From Bacillus sp. B1-b2 (GTDB lineage: Bacteria; Bacillota; Bacilli; Bacillales; Cytobacillaceae), in contig NZ_WEHU01000026.1 in NCBI RefSeq assembly GCF_009183415.1, positions 1 through 58,026 on the forward strand: 58,026 nt of DNA. Direction: 5' to 3'. The notes beneath the pieces are model-generated. The model made no database searches. It saw nothing but the letters and a program-made list of their open reading frames with translations, and was not told the DNA's origin. The translations under genes and the position numbers were made by a program. Numbering within the stretch: the first letter of the stretch is position 1; the number at the start of each line of letters is the position of its first letter. Positions 1 through 8,220 of this stretch are shown here, piece after piece.

Positions 1-153
1 TTTCCAGTAAATGGTTTAATATCTTACTGGGTTTCTTAAGTATTGTCTTTTTTAGGTATTGGTTGGCTTACAATTTCCAATTCCTTAGATTTTGGTACTT
101 GACATATTACCGCAGGACTTTTCTTATACTTGTATGTGAAGCCATAGTTCATT

Positions 154-399
154 CTAATGTGGAAATCGAGGAACATTCTCTAGGAACATTAAATCGACAA
201 ATTCTGAGTTAATCCTTAATGAATCCTTACTTAAAGGTTTTAATACTACATACCACATAATGCATTCTGGATTTTCTTTATCATAAATTTCAGCAAGGAT
301 ATAAACTACCTCACCTTCTTTAAAGCAAACATCAGCACCCGCTATTTGAATCCCGAAACTTGAATTAATTACTCCAACATGAAATTTATCGTTATTCAT
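154..399 (-). CDS. hypothetical protein, 81 aa
   Basis: I do not recognise this small soluble protein. It opens MNNDKFHVGVINSSFGIQIA and has no membrane segment or clear motif. Its ATG lies inside the last codons of the upstream resolvase-like gene (8-base overlap, ATGAATAA), with AGAGGTT just upstream, so the two are probably translationally coupled and made from one transcript. It is the third gene of the small minus-strand cluster that starts near 1256. Codon use is AT-rich like its neighbours. Reality of the gene is likely because of the coupling and ribosome binding site; function unknown. Confidence 0.55.
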   Translation of the reverse strand: MNNDKFHVGVINSSFGIQIAGADVCFKEGEVVYILAEIYDKENPECIMWYVVLKPLSKDSLRINSEFVDLMFLENVPRFPH

Positions 400-814
400 A
401 TAAATAACCTCTTTCTAGTCTAGGTAGTTGAAAATCTCTATCTGCGAAATCTTTAAAAAGGTTTTCAAAATAACTTCTTTCAATATTTATTGATGAAAGT
501 ACAATCAACTCAATCCCTTTTTCCTTCAATAATTTTAAGAAATGATAAAGTTCTTCATTGTCTCTACTCAATTCATGCAAATATGAGAGTATGATATAGT
601 CAATTTCTCCACTATCGACGTAATCGATTAGTTTACAACCACCATTACGCGTTACTAATGGAGAATATCCACTTTCTCGATCATCAAGAATCTTTTCGAC
701 TAGAATTCCTTTATTGGTGCAATAATTTACAATTGCATTACTTCGTTGCAAACCTCCATCTTCTAATGAAGCAAACCTTACATATCCTACTGCTGTTTTT
801 AACTGTTCCAACAT
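392..814 (-). CDS. resolvase-fold protein, degenerate catalytic motif
   Basis: The 140-residue protein reads like the N-terminal catalytic domain of a serine resolvase. There is a first strand VGYVRFASLEDGGLQRS, a middle ESGYSPLVTRNGG resembling the SG...R.L block, and YIILSYLHELSRDNEELYHF resembling the V..LDRLSR.. helix. In active resolvases the first strand is Y-x-R-x-S. Here that position is Ala and a Ser follows, so the usual nucleophile is displaced. The C-terminal helix-turn-helix is absent; the family is normally 180-200 residues or longer. It lies between a paralogue (870-1256) and a coupled small gene. It may be a non-catalytic partner, a regulator or a decayed recombinase. Fold assignment is inferred from motif spacing only. 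Confidence 0.6.
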   Translation of the reverse strand: MLEQLKTAVGYVRFASLEDGGLQRSNAIVNYCTNKGILVEKILDDRESGYSPLVTRNGGCKLIDYVDSGEIDYIILSYLHELSRDNEELYHFLKLLKEKGIELIVLSSINIERSYFENLFKDFADRDFQLPRLERGYLYE

Positions 815-869
815 AAAAACTCCTCCTTTTTTAAATCTATATTTTTATTCAAAATCCATCTTGAATCTC

Positions 870-1256
870 TTAGAAAGGTATTCCATCAAATTCGTATGCT
901 TCCTCAGGAATCTCTGGACTATTTACATAAAACATTGAGATTTTTCCAAAGTGAGGAACTTCCAATAAATCATCATATCCATCATCATAATAACTCTCTG
1001 AAAGTACTGGTAATAGAACATGGTCAATCCTTCTGTCTTCTGATACTCTTCTTTTAAAATCCTTGAAAGTTGGTCTATATGCAGCGTTGAGTAATTGATA
1101 TTCAGTTAATTCTTCACTAATATCGTGATACACAGCATGTAACGAGTAGTTCTTATTATTGCAATATTCGTAAAGCGCTTTGTACATATCACTTATAACT
1201 TGCCAGTTTGATTCATTTAAATTAACCATAAAGTAACCTACTGCTATTTTTTTCAC
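870..1256 (-). CDS. second resolvase-fold-like protein, highly diverged
   Basis: This 128-residue protein has the same plan as its neighbour at 392-814: a first strand AVGYFMVNLNESN, a helix ending YEYCNNKNYSLHAVYHD (compare VNYCTNKGILVEKILDD in the neighbour), an RPTFKDFKRRV block, and a strand IDHVLLPVLSES. All resolvase catalytic residues (the Ser and the first Arg) are missing. The C-terminus is acidic. It has a clear start with GGGGGAATTTTAGTG-type upstream sequence and is first in the minus-strand cluster. I infer that it is a paralogue that lost catalysis. An alternative is an unrelated Rossmann-like small protein, which a structure prediction would settle. Confidence 0.5.
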   Translation of the reverse strand: MKKIAVGYFMVNLNESNWQVISDMYKALYEYCNNKNYSLHAVYHDISEELTEYQLLNAAYRPTFKDFKRRVSEDRRIDHVLLPVLSESYYDDGYDDLLEVPHFGKISMFYVNSPEIPEEAYEFDGIPF

Positions 1257-1289
1257 TAAAATTCCCCCTTTTCATTAAGGAGATTCCGT

Positions 1290-1306
1290 GGTAATATATA
1301 ATTACC
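1290..1306. promoter_or_regulatory. 17-bp palindrome, possible operator
   Basis: GGTAATATATAATTACC is a near-perfect dyad 34 bases upstream of the start at 1256. Its placement suggests an operator for the resolvase-like cluster; no regulator is identified. Confidence 0.3.
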
Positions 1307-1521
1307 ATAAATAGAATCACCTATATAACACCAAATAATAGTTTTGCTTAGAGTTGCCCACGCCAATGACGCAACAATAAGTAACGGTTAGTAGCAATCA
1401 TGTTTTACTTTTATTAACCACCTCCTTTAAAGTGCAATTACCTTACTTTTAGGTAGTATAGCACCTTTATCAAAAGACCAAATCGGTATGTCATAAGATA
1501 TCTGTGACGAATTTATTTGGG

Positions 1522-1761
1522 CTATCGTCTCCTATTACTGATGGTTACATACTCTTCTATAATATCGAGTCCACCTTCATATATTTCTCCCTCACTTATA
1601 ATAATGTTTTCTACCGCGCTAGCAACATTATTATATAATTCAACTGTTTTATCTCATTGATCTCCCATATGTTGTAACATCTTAGTTGCCTTAATTGTTA
1701 TACCTAGAAGCGTTTTTGAATTTTGATCATCAAAATTCATATAAATTGTTGGTTTTCCCAT
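1522..1761 (-). pseudogene. small unknown gene interrupted by a TGA codon
   Basis: A strong start (GGGGGAAG then ATG at 1761) opens a frame MGKPTIYMNFDDQNSKTLLG... that continues to TAG at 1522-1524, 79 codons in all. An in-frame TGA (1654-1656) replaces codon 36. The amino-acid character continues naturally after it (DKTVELYNNVASAVENIIIS), so this is one gene with a recent nonsense mutation. I do not recognise the family. It sits upstream of the resolvase-like cluster on the same strand and shares its style of ribosome binding site. Confidence 0.55.
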
Positions 1762-2070
1762 TAAAACTTCCCCCTTTTTAAATCCCTAAATTTTTCTCAT
1801 ATAACAAATCCCCTTGCAAAAAAATTGTTAATAGATAATTTTCTAACTTGATTTTGATTATAAAAGACCCTTGATACGCTTGTAAACCCACTTCTCTATG
1901 ATTTGAATTGGCGGCAAAATCGTAGATAAATATTTAATTATATTAAAATAATATACAAGTTAGATTAAAAATGCATTATCTGCATAACCCTGCCTTTTTA
2001 TCTATGAAATGATATTATTGTTCGTTCATAGATAACCTTTCACAAAATTGTCACATTTTGATATTTAATA
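1762..2070. other. gap with a possible membrane-protein tail relic
   Basis: No intact gene. On the minus strand, around 1863-1960, a short open frame ends IIEKWVYKRIKGLL then stop. That looks like the cytoplasmic tail of a membrane protein whose 5' part is absent. This is a weak relic call. Confidence 0.2.
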
Positions 2071-2109
2071 AAAATGGTCAAACAGCAAAAATTACTGTTT
2101 GACCATTTT
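2071..2109. terminator. 15-bp stem terminator hairpin
   Basis: AAAATGGTCAAACAG (2071-2085) pairs perfectly with 2095-2109 around a 9-base loop. The A- and T-rich ends let it work in either direction. It isolates the recombinase gene from the genes to its left. Confidence 0.8.
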
Positions 2110-2322
2110 ATGTCCTAGAAAGGGCTAGCAAAAGAAATTTGTCTAAGTTACACCTTGGAGAGGAACACATTCAGGATTTTAAAGGGGAATAATTGTCCTG
2201 ATATACCTACACTTCTATATGAAATAGCATAACCCTTTATTTATGGCAAAGTATTATAGTAATTTTATTAGCCATTATAATAATTGATCTCAAATATTAA
2301 TGATTAATAAAACTAGTAAAGG

Positions 2323-3144
2323 TCACCTAGTCCAAATTTCTTCTACTGCAATCTGTTTGTCCTCAGGAGTAGGAGCAGAATATCTAAGTATCATGTCAGC
2401 GCTTGAATGTCCACTTAAAGATTGGATTACGCTGATATCCTGTCCACTTCGAACTAATCCTGTTATAAAAGTATGTCTTAAAGCATGAACATTGAAACCC
2501 TGCTTTTCTATTAAATATTGCACTGTTCTAACACTTATTCTTTTACCTCTATTTGATAGAAATAGTGCTTCTTCATTGTCAGACCTTTCTTCAAGATATT
2601 TAACTAATGCTCTTCGTGCTTCTTTATTAAGTGGAACTGTTCTCTGTTTGTTTCCTTTTCCTTTAATTACAGTAACCTGACCTTTTCTCTCACTTACTTC
2701 GATATCTGATATATCTAAGGCAACCAATTCAGAAAGCCGTAAACCTGTATTTAACAATACTTGTAGAATAGCCATATCTCTTTTATTCTCAGTTCTATCA
2801 ATTTCTCGTATCAACCTATTCAATTCTAACCTGTCTAGTGCTTTAGGGGCCTCATTTTTATAGTTAGTAGGTTTAACAACCGAAATATCTTCTATTGTAT
2901 TCACTTGTTGAGACCATTTGCTATACTTCTTAATCGCATTCCAAATTTTATTTACTGTTGCTGGGCTCTTGCGTCTACTCACTAAATAATCAATGTATTG
3001 TTGAACGTCGCTTCTCGCGTAATTTGATAAATCTGCTCCAGCCCCTTCCAACCAATCACTAAATTGCTTAATTGAGTGAACATAAGTCTTAATTGTCTGT
3101 TCTGATTTTCCTCTCAGTGCTTCTTCTACAAATTGGTTAATCAT
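2323..3144 (-). CDS. tyrosine recombinase / integrase
   Basis: Cuts and rejoins DNA at a specific site through a 3'-phosphotyrosine. The N-terminal SAM-like domain (about residues 1-85) contains KSEQTIKTYVHSIKQFSDWL. The catalytic domain carries the full set: Arg in NTGLRLSEL, Lys in IKGKGNKQR, HxxR in HALRHTF, His in LSGHSS and Tyr in ILRYS. I choose the ATG at 3144 (273 aa), which follows GGAGGAGAG; a longer frame to 3210 lacks such a site. Size fits XerC/D-like and TnpI-like enzymes. A cluster of direct and inverted repeats immediately upstream (3176-3277) is a plausible target. It could be the integrase of the island (1-15.6 kb) or a TnpI-type co-integrate resolvase left by another transposon; it lies outside the ends of the mer transposon. 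Confidence 0.9.
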   Translation of the reverse strand: MINQFVEEALRGKSEQTIKTYVHSIKQFSDWLEGAGADLSNYARSDVQQYIDYLVSRRKSPATVNKIWNAIKKYSKWSQQVNTIEDISVVKPTNYKNEAPKALDRLELNRLIREIDRTENKRDMAILQVLLNTGLRLSELVALDISDIEVSERKGQVTVIKGKGNKQRTVPLNKEARRALVKYLEERSDNEEALFLSNRGKRISVRTVQYLIEKQGFNVHALRHTFITGLVRSGQDISVIQSLSGHSSADMILRYSAPTPEDKQIAVEEIWTR

Positions 3145-3175
3145 ATTCTCTCCTCCAGATTTTTTGGCATAAATA

Positions 3176-3277
3176 ATTCTATGCAATATTTTTTTACTGT
3201 TATTTGCCATAATTCATTTCCTTTTTACTGTTATTTTGTTAACTAATTGCATGGAATACCTATTCTATGCAAATATT
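3176..3277. other. candidate recombination site with dyad and direct repeats
   Basis: Three copies of an arm related to ATTCTATGCAA occur: 3176-3186 and 3262-3272 in direct orientation and 3247-3257 (TTGCATGGAAT) inverted. The last two form a dyad with a 4-base centre. Between them lie two identical 15-mers TTTTTACTGTTATTT (3191-3205 and 3222-3236), starts 31 bp apart, about three helical turns. The position next to a tyrosine recombinase start matches the plan of attP or TnpI internal recombination sites (two core arms plus accessory direct repeats). Function is inferred. Confidence 0.45.
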
Positions 3278-3307
3278 CTACGAAATTGCTATAGAAAAAA
3301 TAATGTC

Positions 3308-3344
3308 CATATACAAACTGAAGCACAGCTTCAGTTTGTATATG
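3308..3344 (-). terminator. 16-bp stem terminator of the 85-aa gene
   Basis: CATATACAAACTGAAG (3308-3323) pairs perfectly with 3329-3344 around a 5-base loop, and minus-strand T-rich sequence follows. The last codons of the upstream gene lie inside the stem. Confidence 0.8.
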
Positions 3345-3588
3345 CAAAAAATGAAATAACAAAACTACCAAATATCCACATTGAGCAAAAACCAATTAAC
3401 ATACCAAACGTGATTTCTCCAACCATCTTATTCTTTTGAAGAAGCCATTTGATAATTACACAGCCAATCAATAAAATAATCACAGAAAAGAATGACCAGC
3501 GGAAAGCAATTTCTAACCAACTGATAAATTCTCCAAATAGTTCTTTAGCTTCTAAAATATCTTGCTGAAGATCAACCCAATTTTTCAT
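3331..3588 (-). CDS. small membrane protein, two transmembrane segments
   Basis: Unrecognised 85-residue protein. After a short amphipathic start (MKNWVDLQQDILEAKELFG), residues around 30-50 (WSFFSVIILLIGCVIIKWLL) and 57-80 (EITFGMLIGFCSMWIFGSFV) form two hydrophobic helices, so it should sit in the cytoplasmic membrane. The ATG at 3588 is preferred because AAGGAGTG precedes it; a frame four codons longer lacks a site. The mer transposon inserted about 80 bases upstream of the start and could have separated it from its promoter. The two-helix plan would fit a holin-like or toxin-like protein, but no motif proves this. Confidence 0.6.
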   Translation of the reverse strand: MKNWVDLQQDILEAKELFGEFISWLEIAFRWSFFSVIILLIGCVIIKWLLQKNKMVGEITFGMLIGFCSMWIFGSFVISFFAYTN

Positions 3589-3664
3589 TTGTAAGCACAC
3601 TCCTTTTTTGAATTATATAGTTCATCTTGTTTGTTTCTTTTCTAAAACCTTCTATAATAAGTTT

Positions 3665-3669
3665 TACTT
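3665..3669. repeat. target-site duplication TACTT, left copy
   Basis: TACTT directly abuts the left 38-bp inverted repeat and is repeated at 10639-10643. Five-base duplications are the hallmark of Tn3-family insertion. Confidence 0.95.
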
Positions 3670-3707
3670 GGGGTCCTACCAACAAAACGCGGAAAACATA
3701 CGCTAAG
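3670..3707 (+). repeat. left terminal inverted repeat, 38 bp
   Basis: Begins GGGGTCCTACC and ends ACGCTAAG. It is the exact reverse complement of 10601-10638. This is the TnpA binding and cleavage end. Confidence 0.96.
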
Positions 3708-3726
3708 AGAAATTCCGAGGTAAAAA

Positions 3727-3760
3727 GGCCGATTTTTCCTACGCTAAGGAATCATCGGCC
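3727..3760 (-). terminator. subterminal hairpin, tnpA terminator
   Basis: GGCCGAT pairs with ATCGGCC, and the interior is nearly identical to the right-end hairpin at 10549-10580. On the minus strand it is followed by TTTTT, so it ends tnpA transcription just inside the left end. Confidence 0.75.
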
Positions 3761-3767
3761 TTTAATA

Positions 3768-6719
3768 TTATTGAAGAAGAGGGCGTAGGGAATGTAGACT
3801 TGTTACTTTTCTTGCATCAAAGTTGTATTCACCAAGAAAATTAATGTGTTCCCATCCTAATGGAGAAATATGTTTAAGTAAGTCTTCTCTCAAATTCCCT
3901 TTTTCCTTCAATAGTTTTGTTGCTTCTGTAAGATAAACGGTATTCCATACACTAATGGCATTAATTAGAATGTTTAAAGCACTTGCACGTTGTAGCTGGT
4001 CTTGTATTCCTCGTTCCCGCAACTCACCTCGTTTTCCAAAGAATAAGGCTCTCGCTAACCCATTCATCGCTTCTCCTTTATTTAGTCCCCGTTGAATTCG
4101 ACGGCGTAGTGTTTCGTTAGATATGTAATCCAAAATAAAAATGGTCTTTTCGATTCTCCCCATTTCTCGCAAAGTAGTTGCAAGTTTATTTTGTCTCGCA
4201 TACGACCCTAATTTCCCCATCATAAGTGAACCGGACACTTTTCCTTCTCGAATAGAATGAGCTACACGTAATACGTCATCGAAATTCTCTTGAATAATTT
4301 TTGTATTAATACGACCACGGAGTATATTTTCTAATTTATGGAATTCACTTGGCGTTTGGATCGTGAATAGCTTAGAGTCAGCTAAATCACGTAGCCTTGG
4401 TGCAAAACGAAATCCTAGTAAATGACTCAATCCAAATACTGAGTCGGCGTAGCCAGCTGTATCTGTAAAATGCTCTTCAATATTTAAATCTGTCTCATGA
4501 TGAAGTAATCCATCAATAACGTGGACAGCATCACGAGCATTAGTATTAATGACTTTCGTATAAAAACTTGAAAATTGATCACTGGTAAATCGATAAATGG
4601 TTGCCCCTTTTCCAGACCCATAGTGTGGATTGGCATCGGCATGTAACGATGAAACACCAACCTGTACGCGCATTCCATCAGAAGAAGAGGTACTTCCATC
4701 TCCCCAATAGGAAGCTAGTTTAAGCTTATGTTGAAAATTTACTAATGTCGCTTGTGCACGACTTATAGCATCATCAAATAAACGCCATTGTGCTGCATTA
4801 GCCATTTGATGATAAGTAACTCCTGGTGTCGCTTCTGCCATTTTAGTAAGTCCTATGTTAGTTCCCATCGCCATGAGAGCAGCCATGAGAACAACTTTTT
4901 CCTCTCCCTTTGGCGGGCGATTGGTTGAGGCATGTATCAACATTTCGTCAAATCCTGTCCAGTGTGCTACCTCCATTAAAAGATCAGTGAGCTTTATTCT
5001 TGGCAACATATTATATAAAGACAGGCTAAAAGCTCTCGCTTCTTCGGGTGTATTCTTCTCCAAACGGTCCAATCGGATCTTAGCCTTTTCGATAGTTACT
5101 CCTTCTAAAGAATCAAGATTATTTGAAACCCATGTAAGGCGTTGAGCTAGTGACTTTCTTCTTTCCTCAAGATATTCATCTGCCGATGAACGAACGGCTA
5201 GTTTAGTATCCGTAAGACGAGTTGTTGTCCAATCTTCTTTAGGAACAAGATACTCTTCAAAATCTTTATGAAGTCTACTACCGACTACGGATATGTCGCC
5301 TGAACGAATATGATTTTTCAACTCTGTTAGTGCAGCCATCTCGTAATAGTGTCGGTTAATTATTCCATCATCACCATAAACATGCTTCTTCCAACGTTTA
5401 GGAATAAAATCTACCGGGGCATCATTTGGAATTTTTCTTTTACCAGATTCATTCATTTCATTTAGCGTCTTTAAGGCTTGCAATAGTGGCTCTGTACCTT
5501 GTGTAGAACGAAATTCAAAAGACTTAAGAAAAGTAGGAGTATATTTTCTTAGATAAGAAAAACGATTTTCTAACAAATCTAGATAATCGTAATCCATCGG
5601 TCGGGCTAATTTTTGAGCTTCTTCGACGGAAGAAACAATTTTATCCCACGGCATAATCTTTTCAATAGCATTAAATGGATCAAGCCCTTCATTTCGTGCT
5701 TGGATAAGTGCTGAACCAATATCTGCAAAATGTACGACTTTTTCATTCACTGCTTTTCCATTTTCTTTTTGCATTTCTTCTTGTGTTTTACGTCCTTTTG
5801 ATTGCAAGATCATCATTTGTCGATCATGAATTTCAATTGCTTGGTCAATTAAATCCTGACTATGAGTCACAAGATATGCCACGAGAATTGCATATTTCTT
5901 TTTTTCTTTAAACCTTCGAAATGAGTGTGGTTCATACCTTGCTCCAATACGAGATAATTGAAGTAAACGATTGGGATGGATATGTTCTGAATTTATTTCT
6001 AATTTTAAATCTCGAATATATTCTAAGCGCTTTATTACTTTTAAAAAGGCTTCAGGTGAAGAGTGTCCGGGAAGTTCTCTAAGCCATGCTAAGGGGGTTT
6101 TTCTATTGTCTACAAATGGATCTATAAGTTTATCTAACTTTTGTTTTTGCCATTTAGATAGAGTACAAGTTAATGATTTAAAAATTCTTTCCTCTGCTCG
6201 TTGACGAGTTTCCCAAACAAGTCTTTCTATAGTAGTCATACCAGGGAGAATAATTTTCTGATTCCGTAGTTCTTCTTGTGCTGTACGAAGAAGATACATT
6301 GAATTTCCATTTTGAAGGGCATGATTCAACAGAAACTGAGCTACCTTGCGGTAGTTCCCTAGGGAAAAATTTTGATAACCATAAACTTGACGGATTTCTT
6401 CCATATGCTCATGTTTAGTTGGCTCTCGTTGGGCATATAAAGAAAATGAATTAGGATTAACATTTATTTGTCCAGCTATGTATTGGATTATGTAATCTGG
6501 TATAGGTCCAACATCTGAAAGGGACCATCCTGGGTAGCGTAGAACACATAATTGAACAGCAAAGCCTAAACGATTATGATCTCTTCTGTGTCGTTTAATA
6601 ATTTCAAGGTCATATTGTGAAAAAGTATAATAAGTTTCTAGTTCACTTTCGCTCATATCAGCTGGAATTCGTACAAATTCCGTTCTTTGATCTTCTGTTA
6701 GTAATTCTTTCCCTCTCAT
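3768..6719 (-). CDS. tnpA: Tn3-family transposase TnpA
   Basis: The 983-residue enzyme is the size of Tn3-family transposases. It binds the 38-bp ends and carries out replicative transposition through a cointegrate. The N-terminal DUF4158-like DNA-binding region occupies roughly the first 170 residues (opening RGKELLTEDQRTEF). The C-terminal DDE domain shows the conserved SYWGDGSTSSSDG block (first Asp), HFTDTAGYADSVFGL (second Asp) and LFFGKRGELRERG (Glu), followed by LNILINAISVWNT. All catalytic positions are present and the frame is intact, so it should be active. It starts one base after the tnpR stop and is co-transcribed with it; a hairpin terminator follows at 3727-3760. Confidence 0.97.
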   Translation of the reverse strand: MRGKELLTEDQRTEFVRIPADMSESELETYYTFSQYDLEIIKRHRRDHNRLGFAVQLCVLRYPGWSLSDVGPIPDYIIQYIAGQINVNPNSFSLYAQREPTKHEHMEEIRQVYGYQNFSLGNYRKVAQFLLNHALQNGNSMYLLRTAQEELRNQKIILPGMTTIERLVWETRQRAEERIFKSLTCTLSKWQKQKLDKLIDPFVDNRKTPLAWLRELPGHSSPEAFLKVIKRLEYIRDLKLEINSEHIHPNRLLQLSRIGARYEPHSFRRFKEKKKYAILVAYLVTHSQDLIDQAIEIHDRQMMILQSKGRKTQEEMQKENGKAVNEKVVHFADIGSALIQARNEGLDPFNAIEKIMPWDKIVSSVEEAQKLARPMDYDYLDLLENRFSYLRKYTPTFLKSFEFRSTQGTEPLLQALKTLNEMNESGKRKIPNDAPVDFIPKRWKKHVYGDDGIINRHYYEMAALTELKNHIRSGDISVVGSRLHKDFEEYLVPKEDWTTTRLTDTKLAVRSSADEYLEERRKSLAQRLTWVSNNLDSLEGVTIEKAKIRLDRLEKNTPEEARAFSLSLYNMLPRIKLTDLLMEVAHWTGFDEMLIHASTNRPPKGEEKVVLMAALMAMGTNIGLTKMAEATPGVTYHQMANAAQWRLFDDAISRAQATLVNFQHKLKLASYWGDGSTSSSDGMRVQVGVSSLHADANPHYGSGKGATIYRFTSDQFSSFYTKVINTNARDAVHVIDGLLHHETDLNIEEHFTDTAGYADSVFGLSHLLGFRFAPRLRDLADSKLFTIQTPSEFHKLENILRGRINTKIIQENFDDVLRVAHSIREGKVSGSLMMGKLGSYARQNKLATTLREMGRIEKTIFILDYISNETLRRRIQRGLNKGEAMNGLARALFFGKRGELRERGIQDQLQRASALNILINAISVWNTVYLTEATKLLKEKGNLREDLLKHISPLGWEHINFLGEYNFDARKVTSLHSLRPLLQ

Positions 6720-6720
6720 G

Positions 6721-7293
6721 CTACAACTCCTTGCTAGATATCTTTTTCTTTTCTAGATAACGATATAAGGTTGTCGCTCCAATCCCTGTTGCCGTCTTAA
6801 TTTGAGATAAAGAGTAATCTTTGCTTTCGTACATTTTTATAGCAAGTTCTATTTTCTTTAAATCAACCTTCGGTCTGCCTCCGTTTCTTCCTCTAGCTCT
6901 AGCAGCCGTCAATCCATCTTTCGTTCGTTCACTAATAATATCTCGTTCTAATTCTGCTATGCTGGCCAACATTCTAAAAAAGAATCGTCCCATAGCAGTT
7001 GTCGTGTCAATCTTGTCTTGTATGGAGACAAAATGAATACCCTTTGATTCAAAATGTTCCATAAGCTCAATTAAATGTTTGGTACTACGACTGATACGGT
7101 CTAATTTATAGACAACTACCGTGTCGCCTTTACGCAAAACTTTAAGAAGCTCGTCAAGCTGCGGACGGTTTTTTCTCTTGCCTGACTCCTTTTCTTCAAA
7201 AGTCTGGTCCACTCCGTAGTGAGTCAATGCATCGAGTTGTAACGATAATGACTGATCTTGTGTACTGACACGTGCATATCCAAATTTCAACAA
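6721..7293 (-). CDS. tnpR: serine resolvase TnpR
   Basis: The 190-residue site-specific recombinase resolves the cointegrate made by TnpA. The catalytic domain begins MLKFGYARVSTQDQSL with the nucleophilic Ser in YARVST, continues through ESGKRKNRPQLDELL and VVYKLDRISRSTKHLIELM, and has the ERDIISERTKDGL E-helix. The C-terminal helix-turn-helix is DYSLSQIKTATGIGATTLYR. It is the first gene of the tnpR-tnpA operon, starting after AAAAAAGGGGGAATTC-type sequence. Its res site should lie in 7294-7480, between it and merR, where A/T-rich repeats of TTTTGGT occur. Confidence 0.97.
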   Translation of the reverse strand: MLKFGYARVSTQDQSLSLQLDALTHYGVDQTFEEKESGKRKNRPQLDELLKVLRKGDTVVVYKLDRISRSTKHLIELMEHFESKGIHFVSIQDKIDTTTAMGRFFFRMLASIAELERDIISERTKDGLTAARARGRNGGRPKVDLKKIELAIKMYESKDYSLSQIKTATGIGATTLYRYLEKKKISSKEL

Positions 7294-7480
7294 GAATTCC
7301 CCCTTTTTTAATGTCCTAACTATACCAAAAAGGGGTTTGTAATAGATATATTGGTATTTAGATTTTGGTCATATTTTTGGTTATGCATTTTAAGTAGTTT
7401 TTGAGGTTTTAGAGAAGTTCTCTGTTTTTAACCAAAAACGGTCGTTTTCGGCATTGGAATCATTTAATTGAAGGGAGTAA
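7294..7480. other. probable res site and tnpR promoter region
   Basis: The non-coding gap between divergent tnpR and merR holds short repeated and inverted motifs (ACCAAAAA near 7333, TTTTGGTCATATTTTTGGTT near 7364-7383, ACCAAAAACGG near 7431). In Tn3-type transposons res lies next to the tnpR start. Subsite limits are not resolved by eye. Confidence 0.4.
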
Positions 7481-7488
7481 TATATATA

Positions 7489-7520
7489 TTGACTATGTAC
7501 TATGGTACAGGGTTTATACT
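7489..7520 (+). promoter_or_regulatory. MerR-type mer promoter/operator
   Basis: TTGACT (7489-7494) and TATACT (7515-7520) are separated by 20 bp, longer than the usual 17. The spacer contains the dyad GTAC-N5-GTAC. Such a stretched spacer is diagnostic of promoters that MerR twists into activity when it binds Hg(II). It drives merR and the downstream mer genes. Confidence 0.88.
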
Positions 7521-7538
7521 TTATATGAGGTGAGATAA

Positions 7539-7937
7539 ATGCAATTTCGTATTGGAGAACTGGCTGAAAAGTGCGGCGTTAATAAAGAGACCATTCGATA
7601 TTATGAACGTTTAGGGTTAATTCCAGAGCCTAATCGTACCGAAAAGGGATACCGAATGTATTCACAACAAACGGTCGATCGATTGAATTTCATAAAGAGG
7701 ATGCAGGAACTAGGCTTTACGCTAAATGAAATTGATAAGTTGCTAGGAGTCGTTGATCGCGATGAAGCAAAGTGCCGTGATATGTATGATTTCACCGTTC
7801 TTAAGATAGAGGACATCCAGCGTAAAATTGAAGATCTCAAAAGAATTGAACAAATGCTGATGGATCTTAAAGAAAGATGTCCCGAAAACAAAGATATTTA
7901 CGAATGTCCCATTATTGAAACACTGATGAAGAAATAA
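7539..7937 (+). CDS. merR: mercury-responsive regulator MerR
   Basis: The 132-residue dimeric regulator represses and, with Hg(II), activates the mer promoter just upstream. The winged helix-turn-helix opens MQFRIGELAEKCGVNKETIRYY (first ~22 residues), followed by the long dimerisation helix. The three mercury ligands are present as Cys79 (DEAKCRD), Cys114 (KERCPEN) and Cys123 (YECP), the arrangement of Gram-positive MerR. Unlike Gram-negative mer operons, merR is co-directional with and first in the operon. It starts after GAGGTGAG; the next gene begins 13 bases after its stop. Confidence 0.97.
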   Translation: MQFRIGELAEKCGVNKETIRYYERLGLIPEPNRTEKGYRMYSQQTVDRLNFIKRMQELGFTLNEIDKLLGVVDRDEAKCRDMYDFTVLKIEDIQRKIEDLKRIEQMLMDLKERCPENKDIYECPIIETLMKK

Positions 7938-7950
7938 GAGGTGAAACAGG

Positions 7951-8220
7951 ATGAAAAACACAATAAAAAGTTCAGGTTGGTTTCTTGTCGCACTAATCAC
8001 ATGTCCGTGCCATTTGTTTTTACTGCTTCCGTTGTTTGCGGGAACGGCACTGGGCTCATACTTCACGGAATTTAAAGATGTTATTTTCATCGTGATGGGT
8101 CTGTTATTTGTTTTCACCCTTTTCAAAGGATGGAGAAAACTGAACCCAGAAATTAAAAATGAAACAACGAAAGAAACAACAACGCATGATTGTTGCAGTA
8201 TGAAGAGGTTTAAATCATGA
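7951..8220 (+). CDS. merE: MerE-like mercury transport membrane protein
   Basis: An 89-residue protein with two membrane helices. The first contains ALITCPCHLFLLLPLFAGTA, closely matching the TCPCHL...LAGT core of MerE, whose Cys pair carries mercury across the membrane. The second helix is VIFIVMGLLFVFTLF. The cytoplasmic tail adds a Cys pair (HDCCSMK) that could pass Hg(II) on. GAGGTGAAACAGG precedes the start. Its stop overlaps the merT start by ATGA (8217-8220), so the two are translationally coupled. Family call rests on the CPCHL motif and position. Confidence 0.85.
   Translation: MKNTIKSSGWFLVALITCPCHLFLLLPLFAGTALGSYFTEFKDVIFIVMGLLFVFTLFKGWRKLNPEIKNETTKETTTHDCCSMKRFKS

Noticed and set aside
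1-153. a partial gene at the left edge
   Set aside because: Only a short hairpin (CCAGTAA/TTACTGG, 4-30) and AT-rich DNA; no convincing frame.
392-814. active serine recombinase
   Set aside because: The nucleophile position in the first strand is Ala and there is no DNA-binding domain.
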